DNA of 42,126 bases from a virus: the IMG/VR virus record IMGVR_UViG_3300025065_000014, positions 1 to 42,126 of that record. One strand, given 5' to 3'. This document shows, piece by piece, positions 12,181 to 21,444 of the stretch. How positions within the stretch are numbered: the first letter of the stretch is position 1; each line of letters opens with the position of its first letter. The position numbers and the translations under genes were made by a program. A model generated the notes under the pieces. The model did no database searches. It had not been told where the DNA came from and worked only from the letters and a program-made list of their open reading frames with translations.

Positions 12181-12389
12181 AAGAACTTAACAGACTGCCT
12201 TACGAACCCATTTGTCTTTTTACCCTTAATATCTTTATCTAACTGGTCTATTGCTTTATTTAAATTATTATATCTTTCTTCGCTTGTCTTATCATGGTTA
12301 TCCCAGCGTTCTAACATGGTGGCGACATGGATTTCAACGGCGTGTAAGCGTTCTGATATTTTTAATTTTTCCATAGTAAAATCTGACAT
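12123..12389 (-). CDS. Coiled coil plus C-terminal membrane span (holin/XhlA-like)
   Basis: 88 residues. Residues 1-55 are a charged helix with heptads (MEKLKISERLHAVEIHVATMLERWDNHDKTSEERYNNLNKAIDQLDKDI). A C-terminal span follows (FLWGVIVLLWGAIVILF) and a short basic end (QRK). This order is that of XhlA-type haemolysin/holin-associated proteins. It lies beside a lipoprotein-like gene and the amidase, so a lysis role is likely. Its ATG overlaps the preceding stop. Confidence 0.65.
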   Translation of the reverse strand: MSDFTMEKLKISERLHAVEIHVATMLERWDNHDKTSEERYNNLNKAIDQLDKDIKGKKTNGFVRQSVKFLWGVIVLLWGAIVILFQRK

Positions 12390-12625
12390 TAATTATCTTC
12401 CTCATATTGCAAGTTAATATCGCTTGGTATTATCTTAACATCTATTTTAGCGGGGCCGTGTTCTGTGGGAATCTCCGCTGAAGTAAATGGGAATGCTGTT
12501 ACAGTAAGGGTATCAGGGTTGTAAGTGGCGCACGAGCTACAATATAATAAAACTACCGCGATAAGTAAAGCCACAAGTATGAACCAGAAAAAGCCGTTAT
12601 CGTCGGGGCGTTGGAAGGTTGTCAT
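12389..12625 (-). CDS. Membrane-anchored or lipoprotein-like protein of the lysis region
   Basis: 78 residues: a polar start (MTTFQRPDDNGFF), a strong hydrophobic segment (WFILVALLIAVVLLYC) and then CSSCATYNPD. The cysteines just after the span resemble a lipobox, but the n-region is not basic, so anchoring by uncleaved span or by lipid are both possible. The outer part is about 45 residues. Position next to the XhlA-like gene makes a spanin-type role conceivable; nothing proves it. Confidence 0.55.
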   Translation of the reverse strand: MTTFQRPDDNGFFWFILVALLIAVVLLYCSSCATYNPDTLTVTAFPFTSAEIPTEHGPAKIDVKIIPSDINLQYEEDN

Positions 12626-15600
12626 TGTATTCCTTTCAAAGGTTTAATTTTTGGCAGGGCTTTTATGGGACGAATACCGCTTAGTTTTTTCTTGGGTTCT
12701 CTACCATAAAATAGGGTTTGTCCTAAAGTCTTTTCACCACTTATATATCTATATAAGTCTTGTCCTGCAAGCCACCAGGGAATAAATATCTTTGAAGTCC
12801 TGCTTAAATTTCTTAATGCTTCTTTGGTTTTCCTGTCGTTCCCATCAGTTATACCTTGAGCTAAATCTCTAAGACTCAATAACATCTGCGCTATGGGAGC
12901 TTCCCTTAGGGGTGTAGGTTTAACTTGCCCTGTATAATCAATGACCGTTCCCGTAACTTCTTTTGAGTGTTCTTTAACAGCATATAAAGTTCCTGCTAAA
13001 ATAAGAAGCCGCATAACACCTAATCGTTCACTTCCTGGAACTACCCTACCTAATACGTCTTTACCAGTAAATGCTTTTCTTAATAACTCAGGCAAAAACC
13101 TTGTATAAAAATTCATCCACCATGAACCCAATGTCCAGAAAGCCCTGCCTGTGGTAGTCCAGTAAGCTCTCGGTAAGTCCTCACGCCTGTAAGACCATTG
13201 AGTAGAAGGTAAGTCTTGATCAGCCCATTTAATAGCTTTCTCAGGGGTCATCTTTAAGTTATCTATAGCATGGTGATAGCGAGTAAGTAACCCCCTACCT
13301 ACGTTATGTAAGTCAGAAGCCCTGTAACCCAAACCACCTATCTTAAATAACTTATTTAACGTCGCTATATCTTGGGCTTCGTAAGGAACGCGGGTTCTCC
13401 ATACTTTAGATTTTTTAAGTATTGCTCTACCTTCTTTTGTTAAGAACGCTTGTGAACCCTTTAAATAGGGTTTAGTCCCATACATCACCCAGTCAAAGGT
13501 GGACTGGACTAAATTACGAAGTATAGGGCGTATTCTCATGCCTAATGCCCCTGTATGGGCTGCCGCTGACAGAGTTGATACAAAGTCCCTCCAGGGCATA
13601 TGAGATACTTTTAAACCTGTCTTTCGTAATAAGGGTGCTAAAGTATATTCAGCTAAGTTATCAACTAATGTATCCCAATTAGAAGGGCGCATTTTGATAG
13701 CTTGCTTGATCCAATCATCTAAGTATTTATATGTTTCAGGCGACCATTCATCAATCATTCCTTGTTCAGTAACTTCTCGATAGCCTTTAACTGCCCTTAA
13801 ATAGGGGTCTATTTTCGTTAAAGCACGCTGTAAATGGATGTATTTAAGGTCAATAGCATACATCATTCTCATTAACTGATGTGGGTCTTTAACAAGCCAT
13901 TCTTCGGGGACACCTTTACGTTGTTCGGCTGTCCTTAAAAATAGGTTCTTGGGTGGGATATACTCCATTACTTTGGCAAGTTCCGACGGTATAACTCCCT
14001 TAGCGTAAATCTCGTTTAATATCTCTGGCTTTAAAGAATGGAGTATATAATTCTTGACTCCCTTGATTTCGTCTTTTCCTATCTCTTTTCTTACTTCATT
14101 TAAACGGCGTAGCATTTCTTCTGTTTCAGGTCTATACTTACGGGCTATGTGGGCTTCTACTGATTGGTCAGTAGCAGGAATACCCTTATCCATAAAGTTC
14201 CATATTTTTAAGTCAGATACTTTCTTCTTCCCTGAAGGTACAACTTTGTGGTGTTCTGATTGTATATTGCTTACGAACTTGGACTTGCCCTGTAGTTCTA
14301 TAGTAAAATCCTGCATAGCTTCTCTTACGGGCTGAGCTATCTTTTCTTCAAAGCCGAGTTCCTTTAAATGATATTCGGCAGGTTTGAAGTATTGGATTAT
14401 GCTTGTTTTGGGTTTAGGCTGTTTTAAAAAGGCTTCTTCTACTTTAGGTGCTTCAGGTGGTGCGGTGGGGGGTGCTTCCTGTGCTTGTTTCCAGATGTCG
14501 GTTAGTTGGGATTTGGTTACAATAACATCTGGTTTCATAACAATTACTTCTGAAAGCCATTTTTCTTTTGTATCGGGATCTCTATCCCATATTTCTACAA
14601 CGTCATACCCCTGCCCCATCATTCTATCAGATAAATATTGGTCGGTAATCATTCCTGGTTCGTATATATGTTTATAAACTTTTGCATCTGGCTTTATATA
14701 TGCTTCAATAATTCTTCCTTTACTCTTATCTGCTTCTAATGTTTTCACATAATCCAAATATTTATTAAGAACTTTTTTTAACTCATTATATTTTGGGGTG
14801 TCAAAACCTAAATCAATAGATTCATACATAGGTTTTGTGCCAAGTTCTTTAGCTTTATCTACATAATCTTGATACAACTTTTTAGCTTTTTTATCAGTTG
14901 CCGTTACTGCCTCTGTTCTATAATAATCTGCACCACTTTTTCTTGGGTCAAAATAGATACCAACTCTACCCCAGTCAGATCTTTTAAGTGTTCCTGCTTT
15001 CAAAATATCAAACCTATCAAAATCTTGTGATGTCCCGTGATACAACGGCTGACCTTGTGCCTTTATCCACTCCTCAGCACTCTTATACTTCTTAGCTTCT
15101 TCTATGAGGGGTTGTATAGGCTTAACTTTGGGTGCTACCACAGGTGGTCTTGCTTCAGGGGTTATAGTAGGCTTAATAGCTTCTTTCGCCAATGCTTGTG
15201 GTTCGGTAACGGCTCGTTCGGCTTGCCAGATTTTAACAACTTTCTTTTGCATATCGGGTTTGAGTTTTCTCAATGCACCCATAATGCTTTTTTCTTGTTG
15301 CACCCTTTGGGCTACTTCTTCAGCAGTTGCCCTGCCTAATCGTTCTTTCAATAACTGTTTTGCCTTTGGGATAAGCCCTATGCCTTTCTGGAATAGCTTT
15401 TCAAGCCCTATGATAGTTCCTACATCTACTCCTATGTCTACGGCTATCTTAGCTACATCTTCGGGTGCTCTTACAAGAGCTTCTTGGATAGGCCGTTGGA
15501 TCGCCCCTAAAGGTGTAGGACGTATAACTCTACGACCTTTTAAGGCAAGTTCTTTAACTTTTGGTAAAACACCTATTCTTTCAAGCCCCCTTGTAGCCGC

Positions 15601-15912
15601 AACAGCAGGGAAACCATAAGTCAGCTTTTCCGCAGCCCTGAAAGGTTTTTCTGCTATTTCTTCTCGTTGGACTTTAGGAAAGAATGGAAATAGAGTTCCG
15701 ACTGCGGCTTCTTTGGCAAGCCCTTTAACATCAACTTTGGGGATTTCTCGGCGGGGTTTTAATTCTTCTGTGGTAAGTATCTTGGGTTCTTCTTTTTTAA
15801 ACAAATCCTCTGTAGTAAGAACTTGTTTCTTTTTTACCCTAAACAATTCCTCTGAAGAAATTGTGTTTTTAGGTATCTGTTTTAATTTTTCTGTTGTTAT
15901 AATTCTTGCCAT
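12622..15912 (-). CDS. Large virion/ejected protein with ADP-ribosyltransferase-like domain (polyvalent type)
   Basis: 1096 residues. The first 55 carry four degenerate repeats of the form (I/V)(L/I)(T/S)(T/S)E(D/E/K)L. A proline-rich region follows. At about 288-470 is an ADP-ribosyltransferase-like domain: LYHGT with His292, then GRVGIYF (Tyr), and a downstream EVIVMKPD segment, matching the H-Y-E/Q pattern of the PARP-like toxins found in phage polyvalent proteins. The remaining 600 residues are mainly helical, with WWMNFYTRFLPELLRKAF and LGVMRLLILAGTLYAVKEH as possible membrane-active segments. Size and position at the end of the tail region suggest an internal virion protein ejected with DNA, with the ART domain acting on a host target. 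Confidence 0.75.
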   Translation of the reverse strand: MARIITTEKLKQIPKNTISSEELFRVKKKQVLTTEDLFKKEEPKILTTEELKPRREIPKVDVKGLAKEAAVGTLFPFFPKVQREEIAEKPFRAAEKLTYGFPAVAATRGLERIGVLPKVKELALKGRRVIRPTPLGAIQRPIQEALVRAPEDVAKIAVDIGVDVGTIIGLEKLFQKGIGLIPKAKQLLKERLGRATAEEVAQRVQQEKSIMGALRKLKPDMQKKVVKIWQAERAVTEPQALAKEAIKPTITPEARPPVVAPKVKPIQPLIEEAKKYKSAEEWIKAQGQPLYHGTSQDFDRFDILKAGTLKRSDWGRVGIYFDPRKSGADYYRTEAVTATDKKAKKLYQDYVDKAKELGTKPMYESIDLGFDTPKYNELKKVLNKYLDYVKTLEADKSKGRIIEAYIKPDAKVYKHIYEPGMITDQYLSDRMMGQGYDVVEIWDRDPDTKEKWLSEVIVMKPDVIVTKSQLTDIWKQAQEAPPTAPPEAPKVEEAFLKQPKPKTSIIQYFKPAEYHLKELGFEEKIAQPVREAMQDFTIELQGKSKFVSNIQSEHHKVVPSGKKKVSDLKIWNFMDKGIPATDQSVEAHIARKYRPETEEMLRRLNEVRKEIGKDEIKGVKNYILHSLKPEILNEIYAKGVIPSELAKVMEYIPPKNLFLRTAEQRKGVPEEWLVKDPHQLMRMMYAIDLKYIHLQRALTKIDPYLRAVKGYREVTEQGMIDEWSPETYKYLDDWIKQAIKMRPSNWDTLVDNLAEYTLAPLLRKTGLKVSHMPWRDFVSTLSAAAHTGALGMRIRPILRNLVQSTFDWVMYGTKPYLKGSQAFLTKEGRAILKKSKVWRTRVPYEAQDIATLNKLFKIGGLGYRASDLHNVGRGLLTRYHHAIDNLKMTPEKAIKWADQDLPSTQWSYRREDLPRAYWTTTGRAFWTLGSWWMNFYTRFLPELLRKAFTGKDVLGRVVPGSERLGVMRLLILAGTLYAVKEHSKEVTGTVIDYTGQVKPTPLREAPIAQMLLSLRDLAQGITDGNDRKTKEALRNLSRTSKIFIPWWLAGQDLYRYISGEKTLGQTLFYGREPKKKLSGIRPIKALPKIKPLKGIQ

Positions 15913-16547
15913 TGATTATTACCTATGTATTTATACCTCTTTTTATTTACAGTAGCTTCTTCACCTATAATATAACCAAATTCATCTTTGCCTGTAGGTT
16001 CAGTTGGTTCTGTAGGTTCTATAGGTGCTTCAGCGCCTTGCTTCCTTTCTAACAATTCCCTTGCACGAGTTCTTAACATCTCTTGTTCAGGGGTATATCC
16101 TCTCTTTCCACCTATGCCAAACCGCCCACCTGTTACTTCCCCTGCTGGTTCTGTAGCTAAAATCTTATATATATTTATCAAGTCAGAAGGGGTAAGTTCT
16201 TCTTCAGGTTTTTCAATAACACCCTTTAATACTACATCAGCTTCAGTTTCAGTTTCAGTAATCTCACCTGTAATAGGATGAACTAAGCCAACTCTTTTTG
16301 GTCTTTCAAATGTTCGTTGTGCTTCTAACTTCTGTCTTTCTTTTTCATATGGAGATAGTTCGGCTGTGGTTTCTGTTGGCATTTTGCCTTCAAGCAATAT
16401 AGAAGGTGCAGCCTTTAAACCTGCTGTAAGTCCATGTTTTACAGCCCTTCCAAACCTACTTCCACCTTCTCCATCTGTTCTTTGTTTTAGAGCAATTAAC
16501 TCCTCATCCGACATGCTTTCTAATAGTTCACGGGATATTTTTGGCAT
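15897..16547 (-). CDS. Putative internal virion protein, 216 residues
   Basis: Not recognised by motif. It begins with a short helix (LLESMSDEELIALKQRT), has a central Thr/Glu-rich segment (GEITETETEADVVLKG), a helical stretch (YTPEQEMLRTRARELLERK) and a PTE repeat (EPTEPTEPTG). It ends in a small beta domain (GEEATVNKKRYKYIGNNQWQEL). It overlaps the 1096-residue gene by 16 bases and probably forms part of the same ejectosome-like set. Confidence 0.6.
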   Translation of the reverse strand: MPKISRELLESMSDEELIALKQRTDGEGGSRFGRAVKHGLTAGLKAAPSILLEGKMPTETTAELSPYEKERQKLEAQRTFERPKRVGLVHPITGEITETETEADVVLKGVIEKPEEELTPSDLINIYKILATEPAGEVTGGRFGIGGKRGYTPEQEMLRTRARELLERKQGAEAPIEPTEPTEPTGKDEFGYIIGEEATVNKKRYKYIGNNQWQEL

Positions 16548-16556
16548 AGTATTCTC

Positions 16557-17297
16557 CTATACTTTTTGTTTTTTGGCACCCAAACCACGACGTTCAAATA
16601 TCTCATCTAACCATCCTTTTTCTTCTTCAGTAAGACCACCACCTTCGCCTGATCCAAATATCCTACTTGCGATAGACGCACCTGTTCCTGCACCTATTCC
16701 AAAATACTCTCCTGCTCCAGCTCCAGCTATTGTTAAACCCAATGCCTGAAGTTTCTGTAAATCTTTATTAGCTTCTTCAACTCTTTCATCCCTAATACCT
16801 TGTTGTCGCTCAAATTCTCTAACACTTAAAGCCTTTTCAGCAGCACTTGTTGTCGCGGCACTTCTGCCAAATTGTTGTAAGCCTGCTATTGCTGTATCTA
16901 ACTCTCGACGTTTTAACTCTTCATTCGCTATACGAAGCCGTGCAAGTTGGTCTGCAATCTTTTCTTCTCCCCTTAAAGCAATATCGCCTGTTTGTGCACC
17001 AGCTATGGTTGACTTACCTACTCCAGCAGCCGATCTCGCAGCAGCAGCCCTTTCTTGTGCCCGTGCCACACCACGGCGAATAGGGTCTGCAATAGGGCCA
17101 CCAGCACTCTCAAGAACTTCCTCTGGTATGCCTAAACCTAATCCCTGAAGTCTACGTTTAAGTTCATCGAAAGCCAAAGCACCAGGTTCAGTCTTATGAG
17201 GCGGTGTTCTCTTTAAGAATTGTGGGTCTATTCCTTTTTGTTCCCGTTTTTTCTTCCCAATCTTAAATGGATTTAAGAAATCAAAAAAGTTCGCCAT
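16557..17297 (-). CDS. Ala/Gly-rich helical internal virion protein
   Basis: 246 residues. N-terminal basic segment (FLNPFKIGKKKREQKG), then a long alanine-rich helix region (GVARAQERAAAARSAAG, LARLRIANEELKRRELDTAIAGL) and a glycine-rich hydrophobic stretch (LGLTIAGAGAGEYFGIGAGTGASIASRIFG) that could enter a membrane. This composition is that of T7 gp14-like or P22 ejection proteins. Family assignment is by composition and gene order only. Confidence 0.6.
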   Translation of the reverse strand: MANFFDFLNPFKIGKKKREQKGIDPQFLKRTPPHKTEPGALAFDELKRRLQGLGLGIPEEVLESAGGPIADPIRRGVARAQERAAAARSAAGVGKSTIAGAQTGDIALRGEEKIADQLARLRIANEELKRRELDTAIAGLQQFGRSAATTSAAEKALSVREFERQQGIRDERVEEANKDLQKLQALGLTIAGAGAGEYFGIGAGTGASIASRIFGSGEGGGLTEEEKGWLDEIFERRGLGAKKQKV

Positions 17298-17308
17298 GCT
17301 TTACCCCC

Positions 17309-17524
17309 TTATAAGGTAGTTACATCTATTGAAAATGCCGTTCCTTTATTAGTTTTATAATAAATTTTAGACGAATAATAATAGAATTGTCCTGCTTTCA
17401 TAGTAGCAGATGTTGGTGTAGCACTTGCTTCTATAATATTTCCAAGCGCATTACGATATATCCAATCCATCGCTGAATCTAAATCCCTCTTATCTTCTGG
17501 GAGCTTTCTAGGGTCTTTTTGCAT
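17309..17524 (-). CDS. Small structural protein, 71 residues
   Basis: Begins MQKDPRKLPEDKRDLDSAMDWIYRN, then a beta-rich half (SATMKAGQFYYYSSKIYYKTNKGTAFSIDVTTL) like the end of a fibre or base protein. It shares its first base with the stop of the exported protein gene upstream and lies among tail genes. Not recognised. Confidence 0.6.
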   Translation of the reverse strand: MQKDPRKLPEDKRDLDSAMDWIYRNALGNIIEASATPTSATMKAGQFYYYSSKIYYKTNKGTAFSIDVTTL

Positions 17525-17856
17525 TATGGATTATTCTTTATTTTTTTAATTTTCTCTTTTACATCTTCATCGTCGAGCAAATCCAATACCTTTGCTTTAC
17601 CATCTATTTCTTGTGGAATTTCATCTTCAGTTACGACTATATCTCCATTTTCATATTTTAATACTCTTTTATCAGCCGCGGGATTAGTCTTAAAGATCTT
17701 TAACTCCTCATCTACCGACATAGCAGGGGTTCCTATATATCTGCCTGATGTCCACGATCTAACGATTTTGGTGTTCTTATTTACTATACATTCTTTGGCA
17801 AAACAAGTACCTGTTAGAAGTAGGACTAAATTTAGTACAATAACTATTTTTCTCAT
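17524..17856 (-). CDS. Exported protein encoded in the tail region
   Basis: 110 residues with a clear Sec signal peptide (MRKIVIVLNLVLLLTGTCFA, cleavage after CFA). The mature protein has one Cys and an acidic/lysine-rich C-terminal helix (VLDLLDDEDVKEKIKKI). Not recognised. It directly follows the signal-bearing 435-residue fibre-like gene, so two adjacent tail-region genes encode proteins marked for export. Confidence 0.7.
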   Translation of the reverse strand: MRKIVIVLNLVLLLTGTCFAKECIVNKNTKIVRSWTSGRYIGTPAMSVDEELKIFKTNPAADKRVLKYENGDIVVTEDEIPQEIDGKAKVLDLLDDEDVKEKIKKIKNNP

Positions 17857-17865
17857 AAATCCTCC

Positions 17866-19173
17866 TTATCTGAATTTTAATGTGTATGCTTCCATCCAAC
17901 CTACAGCTGTATTCCCACCATCAGTCCTATAATCTATACCGGGTGAATTACTATCACTTGAAACAAATATCCAACCAACTGACATAGCCGTATTCCTATT
18001 GGCTTCTACTATATCAACAAGGTGTCTTTTAGTCTGTGCCGAACCAGAAGATTCTTGATTCATATTTGACCTTATAGATACAAAATCACCAGCATTATTA
18101 TTGCTTACCATAACATTTACAGCTTCTGAGAAAGGTGGAACTAAGTTAGATATATCGGCTTCTGCCCATGTGGTTGAAGTTCCCAAAGCGAAAGGATGGG
18201 GTATGCGATACCAGATTGTCCGTCCATCCTGCCAGAAATCCCATGAAACAATAGATGAACTGTTAGTTTTAAATACCCCTATAACCCTCCAATATTTTTC
18301 GTTTACAGAGTCATACCAATAAAGTTTATCTCCAGCCGTATTTCCGTCCGTATCAGATACATCAGGGGGATTTGCGCCTAAGAGCTTAATATTCCCATCT
18401 GTATCAACTCCTATCCACCACCAAGTGTCTGCCCCGGCATCTGCCATCCCATCATGCCAGTCATTAGCCGTTCCTGTGTCTAAGGTAGTTGAAACGGTCT
18501 TTTCTATCCTCGTTGTCCCTACATAGCATACTCCGGCATCTATAGTGATTAACCCCGCCACATAACAATCTGGAGATACCGCTATAACATTCATGCCAAA
18601 AAGGTAATGATCGTCTTTATTAGCCAATTCAACCGATGTTGTCCTCAAATCCACTACACTTGATACCGTAGTTCCATCAGTTACGACTTTAGCAAGGCGT
18701 ATAGAATCAGCTGTCGTAGCTGGCTCTGCCGCACCATTAGCGACCGCAGTATAAGTGTAAACACCTGTTTTTGATAGGTCTAAATACGTGTCCTTAGAAG
18801 CCGTGTAAGTATGTGCTGTAGCATCTTTCTCAACATAATAGCCATCTATAATAGCTCTACCTGAAGTTGTGGTTGAAGTTAGAGATGCTGAAGTCGGAGG
18901 TAAAAGCCCTGTAATTACGAATGAATTGAAGGTATCGTTCCAACGCAAAACAGGATCAGCATTGCGCGTAAGTGAATCGGAAGATATAGTTCGACTTCTT
19001 ATTAAAGTTCCATCAATGGAATTTAAAGCATTTGAAAATGTAGTTACCATGTCATTATGCCATGTAACAGTCATATCATCCTGAGAAACTATGGCATCCA
19101 CAGAAACAAGTCCTGCGTAAGAATTTGCAACCAATCCGAACATAAGTATTAAAATTATAGATATTTTTCTCAT
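17866..19173 (-). CDS. Fibre-like protein with signal peptide
   Basis: 435 residues. The N-terminus is a Sec signal peptide (MRKISIILILMFGLVANSYA, cleavage after SYA). The mature chain is rich in Ser, Thr, Gly and Asp with repeated beta-strand patterns (DPVLRWNDTFNSFVITGLLPP, TYLDLSKTGVYTYTA), typical of phage tail fibre shafts and tips. The stop-proximal part contains TDGGNTAVGWMEAYTLKF. It overlaps the nozzle gene by 4 bases. A signal peptide is unusual for a virion protein that assembles in the cytoplasm. Confidence 0.65.
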   Translation of the reverse strand: MRKISIILILMFGLVANSYAGLVSVDAIVSQDDMTVTWHNDMVTTFSNALNSIDGTLIRSRTISSDSLTRNADPVLRWNDTFNSFVITGLLPPTSASLTSTTTSGRAIIDGYYVEKDATAHTYTASKDTYLDLSKTGVYTYTAVANGAAEPATTADSIRLAKVVTDGTTVSSVVDLRTTSVELANKDDHYLFGMNVIAVSPDCYVAGLITIDAGVCYVGTTRIEKTVSTTLDTGTANDWHDGMADAGADTWWWIGVDTDGNIKLLGANPPDVSDTDGNTAGDKLYWYDSVNEKYWRVIGVFKTNSSSIVSWDFWQDGRTIWYRIPHPFALGTSTTWAEADISNLVPPFSEAVNVMVSNNNAGDFVSIRSNMNQESSGSAQTKRHLVDIVEANRNTAMSVGWIFVSSDSNSPGIDYRTDGGNTAVGWMEAYTLKFR

Positions 19174-21440
19174 TGTCCGACTATCCTCCCCTTAACTACC
19201 GTTTTTGGAATAAATCCGAGCATTAAGCCACGAAACCTCGCTCTCATTTCATATGTGCTGTCTATCATAATAAATGAAATACTTTGTCCGCGAGAATACC
19301 TTATTTTAGGTCTTATTCTATCCATAAATTGCGATTGATTTTGGAAAACCATTGAACCTTCTGGATAGGTATAATTAGCCTCAATATCAAATTCTCCTCG
19401 TAGACTTTGAGTAAATTCAGCCTTCACATCTCCCGGAAACACATTCTTAGGAAATTGATACACCACCCCTTGCCTGCCATTTAAAAAATAAGCGAATATC
19501 AAACTACGCTGTCCTGTAGGTTCAAATTCAGGGAATAGCGCATTAAACCTTACATTCATACCCTTAATCGGTGTAATATCCCGTGTTATTAATTTAGTTA
19601 TGATCGGTTGTCCATCAAATGTTAAACCTCTCTCTGCCCATACGATAGCCGGAATGTCGCTTCTTCCCATTTGCATAAAGTAATCTTCTTTCGTCTCGTC
19701 TATATGAGATAGATAGCACGACACGTTTCTTCCCCTTACAAACTCGCATTTCACTTCTAAACTGTCCCACCAGACCTCCAATCTCGGAATACTTTGTCCG
19801 GTTTCAACAAAAGATAATTTATAATATCCATCCTCATAAGTAGAACTTGCTTTTCTAAGCATCTCTAAAGTTGGATTTATAATATTAGATAAATTTTCAT
19901 CATAGCTTAACATCTTAGAATTATGCCCGTTAAAGGCATACAATTCTATTTGAGTATGCATACCAGCATCGGTTCCTAAGAATACTAAGGCTTGTTCTAC
20001 CCTAAAACCTGATCTGCCAGGAACAGATTTTATATCGTCTACTTTTTCAATCTCAAACGTAACAGCCAAAGCTGATATAAGATCTCCTATTAAAGCAAAA
20101 GTTCCTTCAGTTGTCCGTATAAACAACCTATCTATAATCGTTCCTAAAGCCACATTCTCACCCTTACCAGAACCAACTATTAATTGAATTGAATCTGTGG
20201 CACTATCAAATGTATCAAAATCTTGATTAGCCGATACAAATAAGAAATTCGCTGATATTAAAAAAAGCCTATCTTTATGCTCAATCAAATCTATCGGGTT
20301 TACAGGATTTCCTTCGGAGTCATTTACAGTTATTTTATCAAATCTATTATCATTATTCCCATCAAACTTGTAAAGGTCTCTACCATCTACTAAATATAAA
20401 TAATACTGTTCGCCTGTTTTTATCATCCAGCTCTTAGGATAAGCACTTTGGTTAAGCCCCGCCTTTACTTCCCGCATTATCTTGTTTACATCATCTACTA
20501 TGAATAATCTACCATCTTGTGTATAGCAGAATGTTCGGGGGGATTTCTGACCTGTTTCATCAGTATAGTATCTACCTTCCCATGTAACTATGCTTGTAAG
20601 AGGATTTGTGCCGGTATCGGGCGCATAAGGCTCTGTAGGAGGCGTAAAGGCTGCTGTATGACGCGCTATGCCCTTTGATATACGCAATTCATCCAATTTG
20701 CCGTTTAAATAATTAGTGGAGTTCTGTTGCCCTATTATAAGGGCTGCTGCTATATTACCTACGTCATTTGCTCCAAAAGCCGTGGTTTCGGTTAAGGTTT
20801 GAGCTACACCCTTAATAAATAAGTTACAACCAGTAGTTGATCTGTTTATTTTAACATGGAACCATACATCTGTCTGTGCGTTAACCCAGGCTGATGTCAT
20901 TACATATTCACCTTTAACAACTCCACCATCTTCAAAGCGTATCTTCCACTTATTACCGCCAGCATTAGTGCCTTTTTCTATATACCAATTATCATCTGCA
21001 CCTTCATACTGGCCTATGATTACTTGTGCATTTGTAAGATCGGAAAACTTAACTCTAAAATCAATCTCAAAATCCCCTGTTCCAAAATAATAATCAGCAC
21101 TATCAGGATATGATACATAATCTCCTGTACCATCAAAAAGACCACAACTTGAACCGAATACACCATCTGTAGTCTGTATTACGGCATCTTCAAAGACTGT
21201 AGGAGTAGCCCCTAGTTCGTCTTTAAAAGTATCCTGAAAATGTAAAAGGAATTTAGTATAAGTATCAAAAGTGAAAGCCGAATAATATTTTAATCTCTCT
21301 GTTCCTCTAGGATATTTTAACACCCGATTACGGGATAACCAGTTCTCGCGTTCCATAGGAGAATTATAATCTCCTTCATTACGCGGAAGTCTACGATTTA
21401 TACGATCTGCGAAATGATAGTGTTTATATTTTATAGCCAT
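19170..21440 (-). CDS. Tail nozzle-like protein (P22 gp10/T7 gp12 type) with LamG domain
   Basis: 756 residues. Residues about 62-272 form a LamG/concanavalin-like jelly roll: FLLHFQDTF, FDGTGDYVSYPDS, FEIDFRVKF, WFHVKINRS and LNGKLDELRISKGIARH. Before and after it the chain resembles phage nozzle or DNA-stabilisation proteins: YYLYLVDGRDLYKFDGN, IDLIEHKDRLFLISANFLFVSANQDFDTF, then IDRLFIRTTEGTFALIGD, repeated blades of a propeller-like fold. The N-terminus (ADRINRRLPRNEGD) fits a tail-hub contact. The LamG insertion may bind host surface sugars. No signal peptide. This gene is the main support for a short-tailed virion. Confidence 0.65.
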   Translation of the reverse strand: MAIKYKHYHFADRINRRLPRNEGDYNSPMERENWLSRNRVLKYPRGTERLKYYSAFTFDTYTKFLLHFQDTFKDELGATPTVFEDAVIQTTDGVFGSSCGLFDGTGDYVSYPDSADYYFGTGDFEIDFRVKFSDLTNAQVIIGQYEGADDNWYIEKGTNAGGNKWKIRFEDGGVVKGEYVMTSAWVNAQTDVWFHVKINRSTTGCNLFIKGVAQTLTETTAFGANDVGNIAAALIIGQQNSTNYLNGKLDELRISKGIARHTAAFTPPTEPYAPDTGTNPLTSIVTWEGRYYTDETGQKSPRTFCYTQDGRLFIVDDVNKIMREVKAGLNQSAYPKSWMIKTGEQYYLYLVDGRDLYKFDGNNDNRFDKITVNDSEGNPVNPIDLIEHKDRLFLISANFLFVSANQDFDTFDSATDSIQLIVGSGKGENVALGTIIDRLFIRTTEGTFALIGDLISALAVTFEIEKVDDIKSVPGRSGFRVEQALVFLGTDAGMHTQIELYAFNGHNSKMLSYDENLSNIINPTLEMLRKASSTYEDGYYKLSFVETGQSIPRLEVWWDSLEVKCEFVRGRNVSCYLSHIDETKEDYFMQMGRSDIPAIVWAERGLTFDGQPIITKLITRDITPIKGMNVRFNALFPEFEPTGQRSLIFAYFLNGRQGVVYQFPKNVFPGDVKAEFTQSLRGEFDIEANYTYPEGSMVFQNQSQFMDRIRPKIRYSRGQSISFIMIDSTYEMRARFRGLMLGFIPKTVVKGRIVGQ

Positions 21441-21444
21441 TAAT

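Noticed and set aside
15104-15619. Long plus-strand open frame (171 codons) opposite the 1096-residue gene
   Set aside because: It lies fully inside a well-supported minus-strand gene, has no ribosome binding site and a composition of a frame shadow (Ser, Leu, Phe rich). Other plus-strand frames were rejected on the same grounds.
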